Assembly (NCBI RefSeq): GCF_011038975.1
Contig: NZ_JAAKEC010000004.1
Location: 121,387-185,386, forward strand
Reading direction: 5' to 3'
DNA: 64,000 bases
Source of the DNA: Adlercreutzia sp. ZJ176
Lineage (GTDB): Bacteria; Actinomycetota; Coriobacteriia; Coriobacteriales; Eggerthellaceae
Below the pieces are notes generated by a model, which ran no database searches, was not told the origin of the DNA, and was given only the letters and a program-made list of their open reading frames with translations. A program made the translations under genes and the position numbers. Shown here one piece after another: positions 34,594 through 44,064 of this stretch (its first letter is position 1; each line of letters starts with the position of its first letter).

Positions 34594-36918
34594 ATGAACG
34601 AATCCGATACGAGGCTCAAGCTCATAGACCCGGCGCTCAAGAAGGCCTGGAAGCTCGACCAAATCCGCACTGAGTACTACTTCACTGATGGCGAGATCGT
34701 CGTTCGCAGCCGTATGACGTCACGCAAGAAGCCCAAGAAGGCGGATTATCTTCTCCTTTACGCTCCCGACGTTCCCATCGCCATCGTTGAGGCGAAGGAC
34801 ACCGAGCACAGCATTGGCGCAGGCTTGCAGCAGGCTATGGGCTACGCGCAATCCCTCGACGTGCCTTTCGCTTACAGCAGCAACGGCAAGGGCTTCATCG
34901 AGCATGACTTCTTTACCGGCAAAGAGCGCAGCTTCGGGATGAACGAGTTCCCAACGCCAGAAGACCTCTGGGACCGGTACTGCGCCACAAAGGGGCTCTA
35001 TGACAAAAGAATGGAGGAAGCCGTCACCAGCCCTTACTATTACGAGCACGGCGGCAACGTTCCCCGCTACTATCAGCGCATCGCGGTCAATCGCACCATC
35101 GAGACAATAGCCAAGGGCGGAAAGCGCGTACTGCTAGTCATGGCTACCGGCACGGGCAAGACCTACACTGCCTTCCAGATTGTGCACCGCCTGCGCAGCA
35201 TCGGAGCTGCCCGCAAGGTGCTTTATCTGGCAGATCGCAACATTCTGATCGATCAGACGAAGGACGGCGACTTCAAGCCTCTGCAAAAGGTGACCACGAA
35301 GGTGGAGCACCGCAAACTCGACCCCGCCTACGAAGTGTACTTCGCGTTGTACCAGCAGCTCGTCGGCGAGAACGATGAGGAGATATTCAGAGCCTTCGAC
35401 AAGAGCTTCTTCGACCTCATCATCGTGGACGAGTGCCATCGTGGCAGCGCCTCGGAAAATTCGGCTTGGCGCAAGATACTCGAGTATTTCAACCCCGCCA
35501 TTCAGATCGGCATGACGGCAACGCCCAAGGAGACCGAGGATGTATCGAACATCGACTACTTCGGCGAGCCTGCCTATACCTACTCGCTCAAGCAGGGCAT
35601 CGAGGACGGATTCCTCGCACCTTACAAGGTCGTGCGGCCGAAGCTCAACGTCGATGTATACGGATACCGGCCCATCGCAGGCACGGCAGACGACAAGGGC
35701 CAGATCATCGAGGACCGCGTATACGAGAAATACGACTTTGACCGAGACATGGTCATTAAAGAGCGTACCGAGGAGGTCGCCAAAAAGGTGACGCAGTTCC
35801 TCAGGGAAACCGACCGTTATTCCAAAACCATCGTATTCTGCGTAGACATCGATCACGCCGAGCGCATGCGACAGGCTCTCGTCAACGAGAACAGCGATAT
35901 CGTGGCCGAGCATCCGAACTACATCATACGCATAACGGGAGACTCAAAAGAGGGCAAAGATCAGCTTGAAACATTCATTGACCCTGACGAGACGTTTCCC
36001 ACCATCGTGACTACATCGAAACTTCTCACCACGGGCGTGAACTGCAAGACGTGCAAGGTCATCGTGCTCGACAACATTTTCGGAGAGGCGGGCATGACCG
36101 AGTTCAAGCAAATAGTCGGGCGCGGGACCCGTATCTGCGAATCGTACGGGAAGCTGTACTTCACCATACTCGACTTCCGCGACGCCTCGCGCTTGTTCGC
36201 CGACCCAACGTTCGACGGAGAGCCGGTTCAAATATACGAGCCGGCGTCTAACGAACCGATCAACCCGCCAGTTTCGCCCCCTGCCATTACGCCTGTTCCG
36301 GACCCGCCAGCCTGGCCGGGCAACGGCAACGGCAACGGCAACGAGGCCCACGGTCGTGCAAAGTACTACGTATCCGGCGTCCCCGTGCACATCGTATCCG
36401 AGCGCGTCGAATACTATTCCACGAACGGCGAGCTCGTCACGGAAAGCCTGAGGGACTACACGCGCAAGAACATCCTCGGCGAGTATGACACGCTAGACCA
36501 CTTCCTCATCGCGTGGAACGCCGAAGACCGTAAGCAGGCCATCATTGACGAGCTAACGGAACGGGGCGTGTTCTTGAATGAACTGCGCCGCGAGTCAGGT
36601 CAGCACGAAATGGGCGATTTTGACCTGATCTGTCATGTCGCCTACGACGCAAAGCCGCTCACACGCAGCGAAAGGGCGAACAACGTCAAGAAGGCCGGAT
36701 ACCTCTACGAGTACGAGGGCGTTGCCCGTGAGGTGCTGGAAGCACTGCTCGACAAGTTCGCGACCTCTAATCTCGTCGATCTGGACGACGCCCGAATTCT
36801 CAGCCTTGAGGAGTTTCGCCAGTTCGGCAGCCCTGTGACAATAGTCAAGGTGTTCGGCGGAAAAGACAAGTTCGTGGAGGCCGCGCAAGGTCTCGAAAAC
36901 GCACTCTACTCTGCATAG
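34594..36918 (+). CDS. hsdR: type I restriction enzyme, HsdR subunit
   Basis: 774-residue motor/nuclease subunit that translocates and cuts unmodified DNA. The N-terminal nuclease domain has the PD-(D/E)xK-type core around PIAIVEAKDTE; the helicase core has Walker A MATGTGKTYTAF, Walker B VDECHRG, GMTATPKET and the later QIVGRGTRIC motif VI. A C-terminal EcoEI_R_C-like domain follows after an Asn/Gly linker built from four GGCAAC hexamers (36319-36342). Base composition is lower in GC than the flanking core. First large gene of the hsdR-hsdM-hsdS order. Confidence 0.94.
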   Translation: MNESDTRLKLIDPALKKAWKLDQIRTEYYFTDGEIVVRSRMTSRKKPKKADYLLLYAPDVPIAIVEAKDTEHSIGAGLQQAMGYAQSLDVPFAYSSNGKGFIEHDFFTGKERSFGMNEFPTPEDLWDRYCATKGLYDKRMEEAVTSPYYYEHGGNVPRYYQRIAVNRTIETIAKGGKRVLLVMATGTGKTYTAFQIVHRLRSIGAARKVLYLADRNILIDQTKDGDFKPLQKVTTKVEHRKLDPAYEVYFALYQQLVGENDEEIFRAFDKSFFDLIIVDECHRGSASENSAWRKILEYFNPAIQIGMTATPKETEDVSNIDYFGEPAYTYSLKQGIEDGFLAPYKVVRPKLNVDVYGYRPIAGTADDKGQIIEDRVYEKYDFDRDMVIKERTEEVAKKVTQFLRETDRYSKTIVFCVDIDHAERMRQALVNENSDIVAEHPNYIIRITGDSKEGKDQLETFIDPDETFPTIVTTSKLLTTGVNCKTCKVIVLDNIFGEAGMTEFKQIVGRGTRICESYGKLYFTILDFRDASRLFADPTFDGEPVQIYEPASNEPINPPVSPPAITPVPDPPAWPGNGNGNGNEAHGRAKYYVSGVPVHIVSERVEYYSTNGELVTESLRDYTRKNILGEYDTLDHFLIAWNAEDRKQAIIDELTERGVFLNELRRESGQHEMGDFDLICHVAYDAKPLTRSERANNVKKAGYLYEYEGVAREVLEALLDKFATSNLVDLDDARILSLEEFRQFGSPVTIVKVFGGKDKFVEAAQGLENALYSA

Positions 36919-36933
36919 CAAGAAGGGAACTAT

Positions 36934-38412
36934 ATGGCACTCGGCTCTTTGGTTAAGACCCTGCAGAACATCATGCGCAACGATGCTGGCGTGAACGGTG
37001 ATGCCCAGCGCATCGAGCAGATGACCTGGCTCTTCTTCCTCAAGATCTACGACGCAAAAGAGGAGGAATGGGAGCTTTACGACAACGATTACGAGTCCGT
37101 CATCCCCGAGGGGCTTCGTTGGCATAGCTGGGCCGTCGATCACCTGGACGGCAAAGCCCTTACCGGCGACGAGTTGCTGCGATTCGTGAACAACGAGCTG
37201 TTCCCAACCTTGAGCGGCCTGGAGCTGGGACCTAGTGCGCCACTTCGGCAGGTCGTCGTGAAGGCAGCCTTCACCGATGCCAACAACTATATGAAGGACG
37301 GCATCCTGCTGCGCCAGGTGGTCAACGAGATTGACAACGCCGTCGATTTCACCGAGTACAAAGAGCGTCACGCTTTCGGTGAGATCTACGAGACGATATT
37401 GAAAGATCTGCAATCCGCCGGCAACGCAGGTGAATTCTATACTCCCCGCGCTGTCACTGACTTCATGGCCGAAATGCTCGACCCCAAGCTGGGCGAAAGC
37501 GTGGCGGACTTCGCATGTGGCACAGGCGGCTTCCTTACGAGCGCGCTCAAGCTGCTGACACCTCAGATAAAGACGCCTGCGGACCAGATAGCGTACTCAA
37601 ACAGCATCTACGGTATGGAAAAGAAGCAGCTGCCCTATCTGCTATGTGTGACGAACATGCTCCTGCACGATATTGACTCGCCGCACGTCTTTCACGGTAA
37701 CTCGCTCGACCATGACATTCGCGACTACAAGCACCAGAAGGGTGGCCAGTTCGACATAGTGCTGATGAACCCGCCTTACGGCGGGTCGGAGAAGGCGTCC
37801 ATCCAGGGCAACTTCCCCACAGCACTACGCAGCTCCGAGACAGCTGACCTCTTCCTAGCGCTCATTCTCTACCGGCTCAAGAGAAACGGTCGCGCGGCGG
37901 TCATCATCCCCGACGGATTCCTGTTCGGACAGGATTCAGCCAAACTGGAAATCAAGCGCCGCCTCGTGGAGGAGTTCAACCTGCACACCGTGGTGCGCAT
38001 GCCGCAGAGCGTGTTCGCGCCTTACACGTCCATCACGACCAACATCCTGTTCTTCGACAACACGGACAAGAGTGACGGCGTGTGGTTCTACCGCATGGAC
38101 ATGCCAGAGGGGTACAAGCATTTTTCGAAGACCAAGCCGATTCGGGACGAGCATTTCAGCCACGTACGCGAATGGTGGGCCAAGCGCAAGGAGATCGAGC
38201 TGCCAGACGGACCGAAAGCCAAGCGATACGCGGTGGACGAGCTGGCGGCTGGCGGCTACAACTTCGACTTATGCGGTTATCCGCATGAGGAAGAAGAGAT
38301 CCTGCCACCTGACGAGCTCATCCGCAACTACCGTGCCGAGCGAACCAAACTTGATGCCGAGATAGATGCGAAGCTCGCCCAAATCTGCGAGATCCTTGGA
38401 ATCGAGGCTTAG
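36934..38412 (+). CDS. hsdM: type I DNA methyltransferase, HsdM subunit
   Basis: 492-residue N6-adenine methyltransferase subunit. N-terminal HsdM helical domain (LGSLVKTLQNIMRNDAG), SAM-binding motif I DFACGTGGFLTSAL, catalytic motif IV NPPYGG, and the C-terminal region that contacts HsdS. A ribosome site AGAAGGGAAC precedes the ATG. The stop codon directly abuts the hsdS start. Together with HsdS it protects host DNA; with HsdR it restricts. Confidence 0.95.
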   Translation: MALGSLVKTLQNIMRNDAGVNGDAQRIEQMTWLFFLKIYDAKEEEWELYDNDYESVIPEGLRWHSWAVDHLDGKALTGDELLRFVNNELFPTLSGLELGPSAPLRQVVVKAAFTDANNYMKDGILLRQVVNEIDNAVDFTEYKERHAFGEIYETILKDLQSAGNAGEFYTPRAVTDFMAEMLDPKLGESVADFACGTGGFLTSALKLLTPQIKTPADQIAYSNSIYGMEKKQLPYLLCVTNMLLHDIDSPHVFHGNSLDHDIRDYKHQKGGQFDIVLMNPPYGGSEKASIQGNFPTALRSSETADLFLALILYRLKRNGRAAVIIPDGFLFGQDSAKLEIKRRLVEEFNLHTVVRMPQSVFAPYTSITTNILFFDNTDKSDGVWFYRMDMPEGYKHFSKTKPIRDEHFSHVREWWAKRKEIELPDGPKAKRYAVDELAAGGYNFDLCGYPHEEEEILPPDELIRNYRAERTKLDAEIDAKLAQICEILGIEA

Positions 38413-39990
38413 ATGAAGGCCAAAGACCTCCGCAATTCGATTTTGCAGCTAGCCGTGCAAGGCAAGCTGGTACCGCAGAACCCTAACGACGAGCCCGCCT
38501 CCGTGCTTCTTGAGCGCATCCGCGCCGAACGAGCGAAGCTCATCAAGGAGAAAAAGATCAAGGCTCCAAAAAATGGCGAATCGATCATCTATCGTGGTTC
38601 CGATGGGTCGCACTATGAGAAGCGCGGCAAGGGCGAGTCAGTCTGTATCGAGGATGAGATCCCGTTCGAGATCCCCGAGAGCTGGACGTGGGCAAGATTT
38701 GAAACAGTAATCACGATCACATCAAATCTCGTTCAGCCAAACGCCTATGGGGCTATGCCACATATCGCTCCGGATAGCATCGAGAAAGAATCGGGTAAAC
38801 TGCTCCCATTTCGTACAGTTGCTGAGGACGAGGTTAAAAGCAGCAACCATCTCTTCCACAAGGGACAGCTACTCTATTCAAAGATTCGCCCGGGATTAAG
38901 GAAGGTCGTTATTGCGCCATGTGATGGCCTCTGTAGCGCAGATGTGTACCCGCTGAGCACGTGCCTTAACGTTCATTACGCTATGGCTTTCCTGCTCGGT
39001 GATTACTTTACGCACGAGACGCTTAAAGGTGATACGCGTGTAAAGATGCCAAAGACAAACCAAACTGCCTTAAACGCAATTCTTGTGCCGATACCTCCGA
39101 TAAAAGAACAGAAAAGGATCTCCGAGCGCGCTGCTGACCTGATGCCCTTGATTACCGAATACGGTACTCTCGAGGAAACGCGCGAGACACTTGACGCCGA
39201 GCTACCCGATCGCCTGCGCAAGTCAATATTGCAGCTCGCCGTGCAGGGCGGGCTCGTCGAGCAGGACCCGGACGACGAGCCCGCGTCCGTACTGCTAGAG
39301 CGAATCCGCAGCGAACGCGCCCGGCTCGTCAAGGGGAAGAAGGCCAAAGCGTCCAAGGGTGGCGAGTCGGTTATCTGGCGCGCTTCCGATGGCGGCTACT
39401 ATGAGAAGCGCATCGACGCCAAAGGCCACGAGTCCGACCCTGTCTGCATAGACGATGAGATCCCATTCGATATCCCCGATAGCTGGGAGTGGGCTCGGAT
39501 CTCCTCAGTGTTCAATCTCGTACGTGGCTCAGGAATCAAGAGAACCGAGATAACCGAAACAGGTGAGCCGTGTGTTCGTTATGGCGAGCTCTATACGACG
39601 TATAGGACCGAGATCGCCGTGCCGGCTTCGCATACGAACTTAGATGTCTACAATAGGGCCCATAAGCTCCTCAACGGCGAGATAGTTGCGACGCTTACAG
39701 GAGAGAACGACATCGACATCGGGCGGACGGTTGTCAACAACACAGGAAAGGCTATCGCCTTCGGTGGAGACCTTCTCGCGTTGAAGGGTAACTATGTAGA
39801 TGGTAACTTTGCCATGCTTTGCATGAACGCTCCTTATATGCGATTGCAAAGGACGGCTGCCGCAAGCGGCAACATCATCGTTCATCTCTCAGCCGGCAGG
39901 ATTGGCAATTTCCTTATAGCCATACCGCCGACTGAAGAGCAAAGGCGCATAGTCAGCCGCAGCAAGGAACTATTAGCTGCCTTAGGCTAA
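38413..39990 (+). CDS. hsdS: expressed type I specificity subunit HsdS
   Basis: 525 residues with two target recognition domains, each introduced by an internal repeat: SILQLAVQGKL(V), then PASVLLERIR, then the VCI(E/D)DEIPF(E/D)IP(E/D)SW motif, at about residues 10-95 and 270-360. Each TRD ends in a PP-x-x-EQ(K/R)RI helix. The two TRDs determine the two halves of the DNA target. The gene contains the left copies of both inverted repeats shared with the silent cassette at 40814-42270, so its TRDs can be exchanged by inversion. Followed by the recombinase gene. Confidence 0.94.
   Translation: MKAKDLRNSILQLAVQGKLVPQNPNDEPASVLLERIRAERAKLIKEKKIKAPKNGESIIYRGSDGSHYEKRGKGESVCIEDEIPFEIPESWTWARFETVITITSNLVQPNAYGAMPHIAPDSIEKESGKLLPFRTVAEDEVKSSNHLFHKGQLLYSKIRPGLRKVVIAPCDGLCSADVYPLSTCLNVHYAMAFLLGDYFTHETLKGDTRVKMPKTNQTALNAILVPIPPIKEQKRISERAADLMPLITEYGTLEETRETLDAELPDRLRKSILQLAVQGGLVEQDPDDEPASVLLERIRSERARLVKGKKAKASKGGESVIWRASDGGYYEKRIDAKGHESDPVCIDDEIPFDIPDSWEWARISSVFNLVRGSGIKRTEITETGEPCVRYGELYTTYRTEIAVPASHTNLDVYNRAHKLLNGEIVATLTGENDIDIGRTVVNNTGKAIAFGGDLLALKGNYVDGNFAMLCMNAPYMRLQRTAAASGNIIVHLSAGRIGNFLIAIPPTEEQRRIVSRSKELLAALG
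38606..38621 (+). repeat. 16-bp inverted repeat, hsdS copy
   Basis: GGTCGCACTATGAGAA before TRD1 of hsdS; its reverse complement is at 42255-42270. Inversion across the pair would replace both TRDs. Confidence 0.8.
39379..39494 (+). repeat. 116-bp inverted repeat, hsdS copy
   Basis: This segment before TRD2 of hsdS is identical, base for base, to the reverse complement of 41331-41446. It encodes the RASDGG to DSWEWA stretch. Inversion across the pair would exchange TRD2 only. Homology stops abruptly on both sides. Confidence 0.92.
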
Positions 39991-40023
39991 ACAATCCTCC
40001 ATGTCGGACGAAAGGAGTCTTGC

Positions 40024-40827
40024 ATGGAGGATTACAGAACCTACCTGGTCGAGAAGGGATTCTCGGCATACACGGTCGAATCGTACCTGTTTGCGATTCG
40101 GCAGCTAAACGAACGTTTCGGAACAAAACTGACCAATGAAGGGCTGCTCGCTCACAAAGACTGGCTGGCCGCACACTTCGCCGCCAAGACGGTGAACCTG
40201 AGAATCACGGCCATAAACTCATATCTGGACTTTACGGAATTTCAAGGCATCCGATTAAAAAGCCTGCGCATCCAGCAAAAACCCTATCTCGATAACGTCA
40301 TCAGTCAAGAGGAATACGTGCTCATGCGGGATGCGCTTCTCCAAGATGGCGAGCTGTTCTGGCATTACGTTGTCCGCTTTCTCACGTGCACAGGCGCCCG
40401 CATCAGCGAGCTGCGCATGTTCACAGTGGAGTCAGTGCGCATCGGGCATCTCGACATCATCTCGAAAGGTCAAAAGCTCAGACGTATCTACATCCCATCG
40501 CGGCTACAGCACGATGCGGAGGATTGGCTCGATATGTCTGAACGTACCGATGGTTACCTGTTTGCTAGTAACGGCGACAAGCCCATGACATCGAGGGGCA
40601 TATCCATGGGACTCAAACGTTACGCCGAGAAGTATGGTATCAACCAGGATGTTGTGTATCCTCATTCTTTCCGACATCGCTTTGCCAAGAACTTCATCGA
40701 GCGCAACCCTGACATTTCGCTTCTCGCCGACCTTATGGGACACGAAAGCCTTGAGACGACGCGTATCTACCTGCGGCGCACTGCCTCGGAGCAGCGCGCC
40801 GCAGTTGATGCAGCTATTGATTGGTGA
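40024..40827 (+). CDS. tyrosine recombinase, probable hsdS invertase
   Basis: 267-residue XerC/D-type recombinase. N-terminal SAM-like core-binding domain (LVEKGFSAYTVESYLFAIRQ); catalytic Arg in CTGARISELR, HSFRHRFAK (His-x-x-Arg), LMGHESLETT and the nucleophile Tyr in TRIYLRR. AAAGGAGTC is before the ATG. It lies between hsdS and the inverted silent cassette, overlapping the latter's 3' end by 14 bases. In other bacteria recombinases in this position invert hsdS segments, so it is the likely shuffling enzyme rather than a prophage integrase. Confidence 0.9.
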   Translation: MEDYRTYLVEKGFSAYTVESYLFAIRQLNERFGTKLTNEGLLAHKDWLAAHFAAKTVNLRITAINSYLDFTEFQGIRLKSLRIQQKPYLDNVISQEEYVLMRDALLQDGELFWHYVVRFLTCTGARISELRMFTVESVRIGHLDIISKGQKLRRIYIPSRLQHDAEDWLDMSERTDGYLFASNGDKPMTSRGISMGLKRYAEKYGINQDVVYPHSFRHRFAKNFIERNPDISLLADLMGHESLETTRIYLRRTASEQRAAVDAAIDW

Positions 40828-41330
40828 GTTGTGAGAGCACCTTTTCGAGCTTCGCGACAATCCTTAACTGCTCCCTATGAGGCGGAATCGGAATGAGGTA
40901 GCTTCGCACGGTATCCTGAGACAGCTCCTTCTGCTTCGTACTACCACTCGCTTGATCCTCAATAACTGACTGCACAGAAGGTCCTGTAAAATATGCGAAA
41001 GCAAAGCGGCAATTAAGCCAGTCTTGCAGCGTTCGAATAACAGTAACGTGACTATCGGCAACTGCCCACCCGTACTCGTTCACAGACGCATCGTAGATCG
41101 CCATTCGGCCCAGTGTCCCCAATCCGGTCGAGTTCCAGAGAAGGTCGCCGTCTTGAAGAATGCGCTCTGCTGCATATGAATCGACCGTACTCGGGTCAAT
41201 GAACTTTGCGAGCTCAAGCGAAAAACCTGACCATTGGTTACACTTCTGCGCAACAACCGGGTACTTCTTGACAGGGGAGTACCTTGGCGACTTACCACGT
41301 TGAATGTAGGTCGTTACGCTCTCAAGCCGC

Positions 41331-41446
41331 GCCCACTCCCAGCTATCGGGGATATCGAATGGGATCTCATCGTCTATGCAGACAGGGTCGGACTCGTGGC
41401 CTTTGGCGTCGATGCGCTTCTCATAGTAGCCGCCATCGGAAGCGCG
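41331..41446 (-). repeat. 116-bp inverted repeat, silent copy
   Basis: Exact reverse complement of 39379-39494. Confidence 0.92.
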
Positions 41447-42254
41447 GTAGATGACCGACTTGCCTCCCTTGGGGGCCTTGAGCTTCTTCTCCTTGATAAG
41501 CTGCGCGCGCTCGGCCCAGATGCGATTGAGAAGGGCTGATGCGGGCTCGTCAGAGGGATCCTGCTCGACGAGCTTGCCTTGCACGGCAAGTTGCAGGATC
41601 GACTTGCGGAGCTTGTCGGGAAGCTCCGCGTCGAGACGTTCGCGGGAGTCTTCGAGGGCGCCGTAGTCGTCTACGAGCAGGGCCAGCTCAGCAATCCGCT
41701 GCAGAATGCGCGCTTGTTCTTCGGCCGGCGGCATTGGATACAAGAACTGCTCAAAGCTCTTTGCGGCGAGATTGGGCTGTGCAGTCCCGTTGTCATAACT
41801 GCGGATGCTCGCAGCTGTTATCGGAGCATCAAACAAAGCGAGCAGAAAGCGTCGAAGGGTATCCAGCGAAATAAAAGGTCGGACTATTACGAGCGATGAC
41901 GCGATAGCGCCGTTTTCAAACGGAAAGATTCCGAACTTGCCAAGCGATCCCCTAATGCAGAAAACAATGTCATTGCGCTGAAGGATGCCTGCTCGCAAGG
42001 CTCCAAATTGCGCGTCTGTCATATAGAGCATCTGGTCTTCGATCACGATGCTATCGTTGATGTTCACTGCGCTGACAAACGGAATGCCCTCCGTAGTCAG
42101 TTTTGATTTTGCTGGATAGTTTTTTCCTCTGTCGCCATTCAAAACAGAGGCAATCGACTCCAGCCGCACCCACTCCCAGCTCTCAGGAATCTCGAACGGT
42201 ATCTCGTCATCTATGCAGACCGGTTCGCTCTCTCCGCCCCTGGCATCTACCCGT

Positions 42255-42270
42255 TTCTCATAGTGCGACC
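42255..42270 (-). repeat. 16-bp inverted repeat, silent copy
   Basis: Reverse complement of 38606-38621; marks the end of hsdS homology in the silent cassette. Confidence 0.8.
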
Positions 42271-42276
42271 AATAGG

Positions 42277-42309
42277 AAAATAAAACCGGGCCACCAGAGG
42301 CAACCCGGC
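42277..42309 (-). terminator. intrinsic terminator after the DUF262 gene
   Basis: On the minus strand a GCCGGG...CCCGG hairpin with an inner GCC/GGT pairing is followed by TTTTATTTT. It closes the DUF262 transcript right next to the start of the silent hsdS cassette, keeping the cassette untranscribed. Confidence 0.8.
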
Positions 42310-42330
42310 ACAATTTGACGACGAGTAGCT

Positions 42331-44064
42331 TTAGGCCAGCAGCAAGCTGTTTGCACCAAGGTATTCCATGAAGGAATCGATGATCCGTTCAGTGCGATCG
42401 TCGATTTCCTGCATCGTGAAGTCGACTTGGCCGTCGGCCATCAACAAGAGTTCGCGGTTGCCCGTGCCCTCGCGATACCCGCGCGCGCTCTCGAAGCCTC
42501 GGTAGTATTTCTTCTTGTCCTCGAAGCGGTAGTCTGATGCGCGGATGTTGATGCGCTTCTCGAGCAGCGCCTTGTTGCCTAGGGCTTCGAGCTTCGATTT
42601 GTCACCGTTCTCGACCTCCGCGCGCTTTTTTGCATAGATGTGCTCGATCTCAAAAACCGTGTTCAGTTCGAGAAGCGGCTGACCCTCATCTTCGAAAGCC
42701 CACCATGCAAGCATGGAGCGCGTAATGGGGCGGCCATTATTAAAGGCGTAGGCCATGAAGCGACCGCGCAGCGCCTCGTGGTCGAAGCGATGCTCGGCAA
42801 ATTCAACCTCCTCGCCTTTGACGATACGGATGAGCTCGGGGTATACAGGCGTGCGAAGCGAGTTGACACCCGGACGCTCAATCGCATAGGCCCAGATGAA
42901 GGCTGTTATCTTGTGCAGGAATTCGTAGAATTCGACCTCGTCGAGCTTGTCTTCCTTATCCTTGTGGGTCATGAACCAAACAGAAACGATATAGGCCCAC
43001 ATGCCGTTCGGTGCATAGCTGAGAACGAAAAGCCGGCGAAGCACCCGCTTGGAGAACAGCTGGTCGTCCTGCTCGGATACGGCCATCCAGAACGCCGCGA
43101 GAGCTTCAAGGTTTTCAAGCGTCTCCTCGGACTTGAGCAATTTGTACGAGTCGCGTTCGTAGAAGTCGCGCAGGGCCTCGGTCGTGGTGTTGCGGTTGCC
43201 CTGCTTGGCGCGCTCGTAATACATATAGCGTGTGAAGAGCTCGTCCATAGGCGTTCCACGTGACGGCTTGAAAATCTTGTCGGTAATGTCCTCTAGCGCC
43301 TTCCAGCGCTCTATAAATCGGTCCTTCTCGTTGCGATCGGAGAAGAACTTGTAGAACTGCGACTTGAAAATGTCCGCGTCAGACAGTGGCAAACCGCGGT
43401 CATTGAGCGTCGAGAAGATGCGGAGAGCCGTTCCTTGGGATTCGGCCTCAATGGGCAGAAGGATCACGTTATTGAGGATACGCCAGACAAAGATGGCCAC
43501 GTATGTCGGATACTTGCTCACGAGTTCAGAGATCTTGTCCTGGTAGAAGACAAACGTCTTGGCATACTTACTCTTCTGGCCAACCTTGACTTCTCCGGTG
43601 CTGAGGATGGAAAGAAACTCCTCCTTGTCCTTGTCTGAGGCGACTTCGGAATCGATCTTGAGCTTTGTCTTGTCGACCTTGTTGAGGGCGCCTGTTTTCC
43701 AGATGCAGGTCTCAAGATCAGCATGCATGGTCTTCGAGTCGCCGTCCTTCATGAACTCGAACTTCGAGCAGAAGGCGCGAAGAAGCAGCATGATGGTAGT
43801 AAGGCGCTGCTGGCCGTCGATGATCTCCAACTTGTCATCTGCATTGCGGAATGTCACGATAGGACCGAGGAAGTATTCTTCGTTCTCGTCAAATTCCTCT
43901 TCTCCCTCACCTGGAAGTGCAAAAGCGAAAAGATCATCCCAAAGAGTCCCGCACTCATCTTCGGTCCATGCATAGGGACGCTGGTAGTCAGGAATGAGGA
44001 AATCGGCTTTCTTGGCTGTGAGAAGATCTTTGATGGTCTTTTGGTCGATGTTGAGTTTCGACAT
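42331..44064 (-). CDS. DUF262/DUF1524 protein, GmrSD-like modification-dependent nuclease
   Basis: 577 residues. N-terminal DUF262 ParB-like NTPase signature FLIPDYQRPYAWTEDE and IIDGQQRLTTIMLLLRAF, a long helical middle, and a C-terminal DUF1524 HNH-type motif TVFEIEHIYAKKR with downstream GNKALLEKRIN. GmrSD-family type IV enzymes cut DNA carrying modified bases such as glucosylated hydroxymethylcytosine, so this is probably a phage defence protein. Fused single-chain form. AAAGGACC precedes the ATG. It is transcribed toward the hsdS cassette and has its own terminator. Confidence 0.88.
   Translation of the reverse strand: MSKLNIDQKTIKDLLTAKKADFLIPDYQRPYAWTEDECGTLWDDLFAFALPGEGEEEFDENEEYFLGPIVTFRNADDKLEIIDGQQRLTTIMLLLRAFCSKFEFMKDGDSKTMHADLETCIWKTGALNKVDKTKLKIDSEVASDKDKEEFLSILSTGEVKVGQKSKYAKTFVFYQDKISELVSKYPTYVAIFVWRILNNVILLPIEAESQGTALRIFSTLNDRGLPLSDADIFKSQFYKFFSDRNEKDRFIERWKALEDITDKIFKPSRGTPMDELFTRYMYYERAKQGNRNTTTEALRDFYERDSYKLLKSEETLENLEALAAFWMAVSEQDDQLFSKRVLRRLFVLSYAPNGMWAYIVSVWFMTHKDKEDKLDEVEFYEFLHKITAFIWAYAIERPGVNSLRTPVYPELIRIVKGEEVEFAEHRFDHEALRGRFMAYAFNNGRPITRSMLAWWAFEDEGQPLLELNTVFEIEHIYAKKRAEVENGDKSKLEALGNKALLEKRINIRASDYRFEDKKKYYRGFESARGYREGTGNRELLLMADGQVDFTMQEIDDRTERIIDSFMEYLGANSLLLA

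Larger units (their letters stand above)
40814..42270 (-). pseudogene. silent inverted hsdS cassette
   Basis: Encodes two further TRDs and the central conserved region (QLAVQGKLVEQDPSDEPA), but lacks the first ~65 residues of HsdS and has no ribosome site. Homology to hsdS begins exactly at the 16-bp repeat (42255-42270). An in-frame TTG lies further upstream, but those codons belong to the terminator of the neighbouring gene, so this is an untranslated store of specificities rather than a broken gene. Its C terminus (PPHREQLRIVAKLEKVLSQL) is intact and would serve after inversion. Confidence 0.88.

Noticed and set aside
40024..40827. Prophage or ICE integrase
   Set aside because: No phage or conjugation genes are nearby, and its position between hsdS and the inverted cassette fits an invertase.
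42271..42313. Translated N terminus of the silent hsdS cassette
   Set aside because: These codons coincide with the DUF262 terminator, have no ribosome site and no homology to HsdS.
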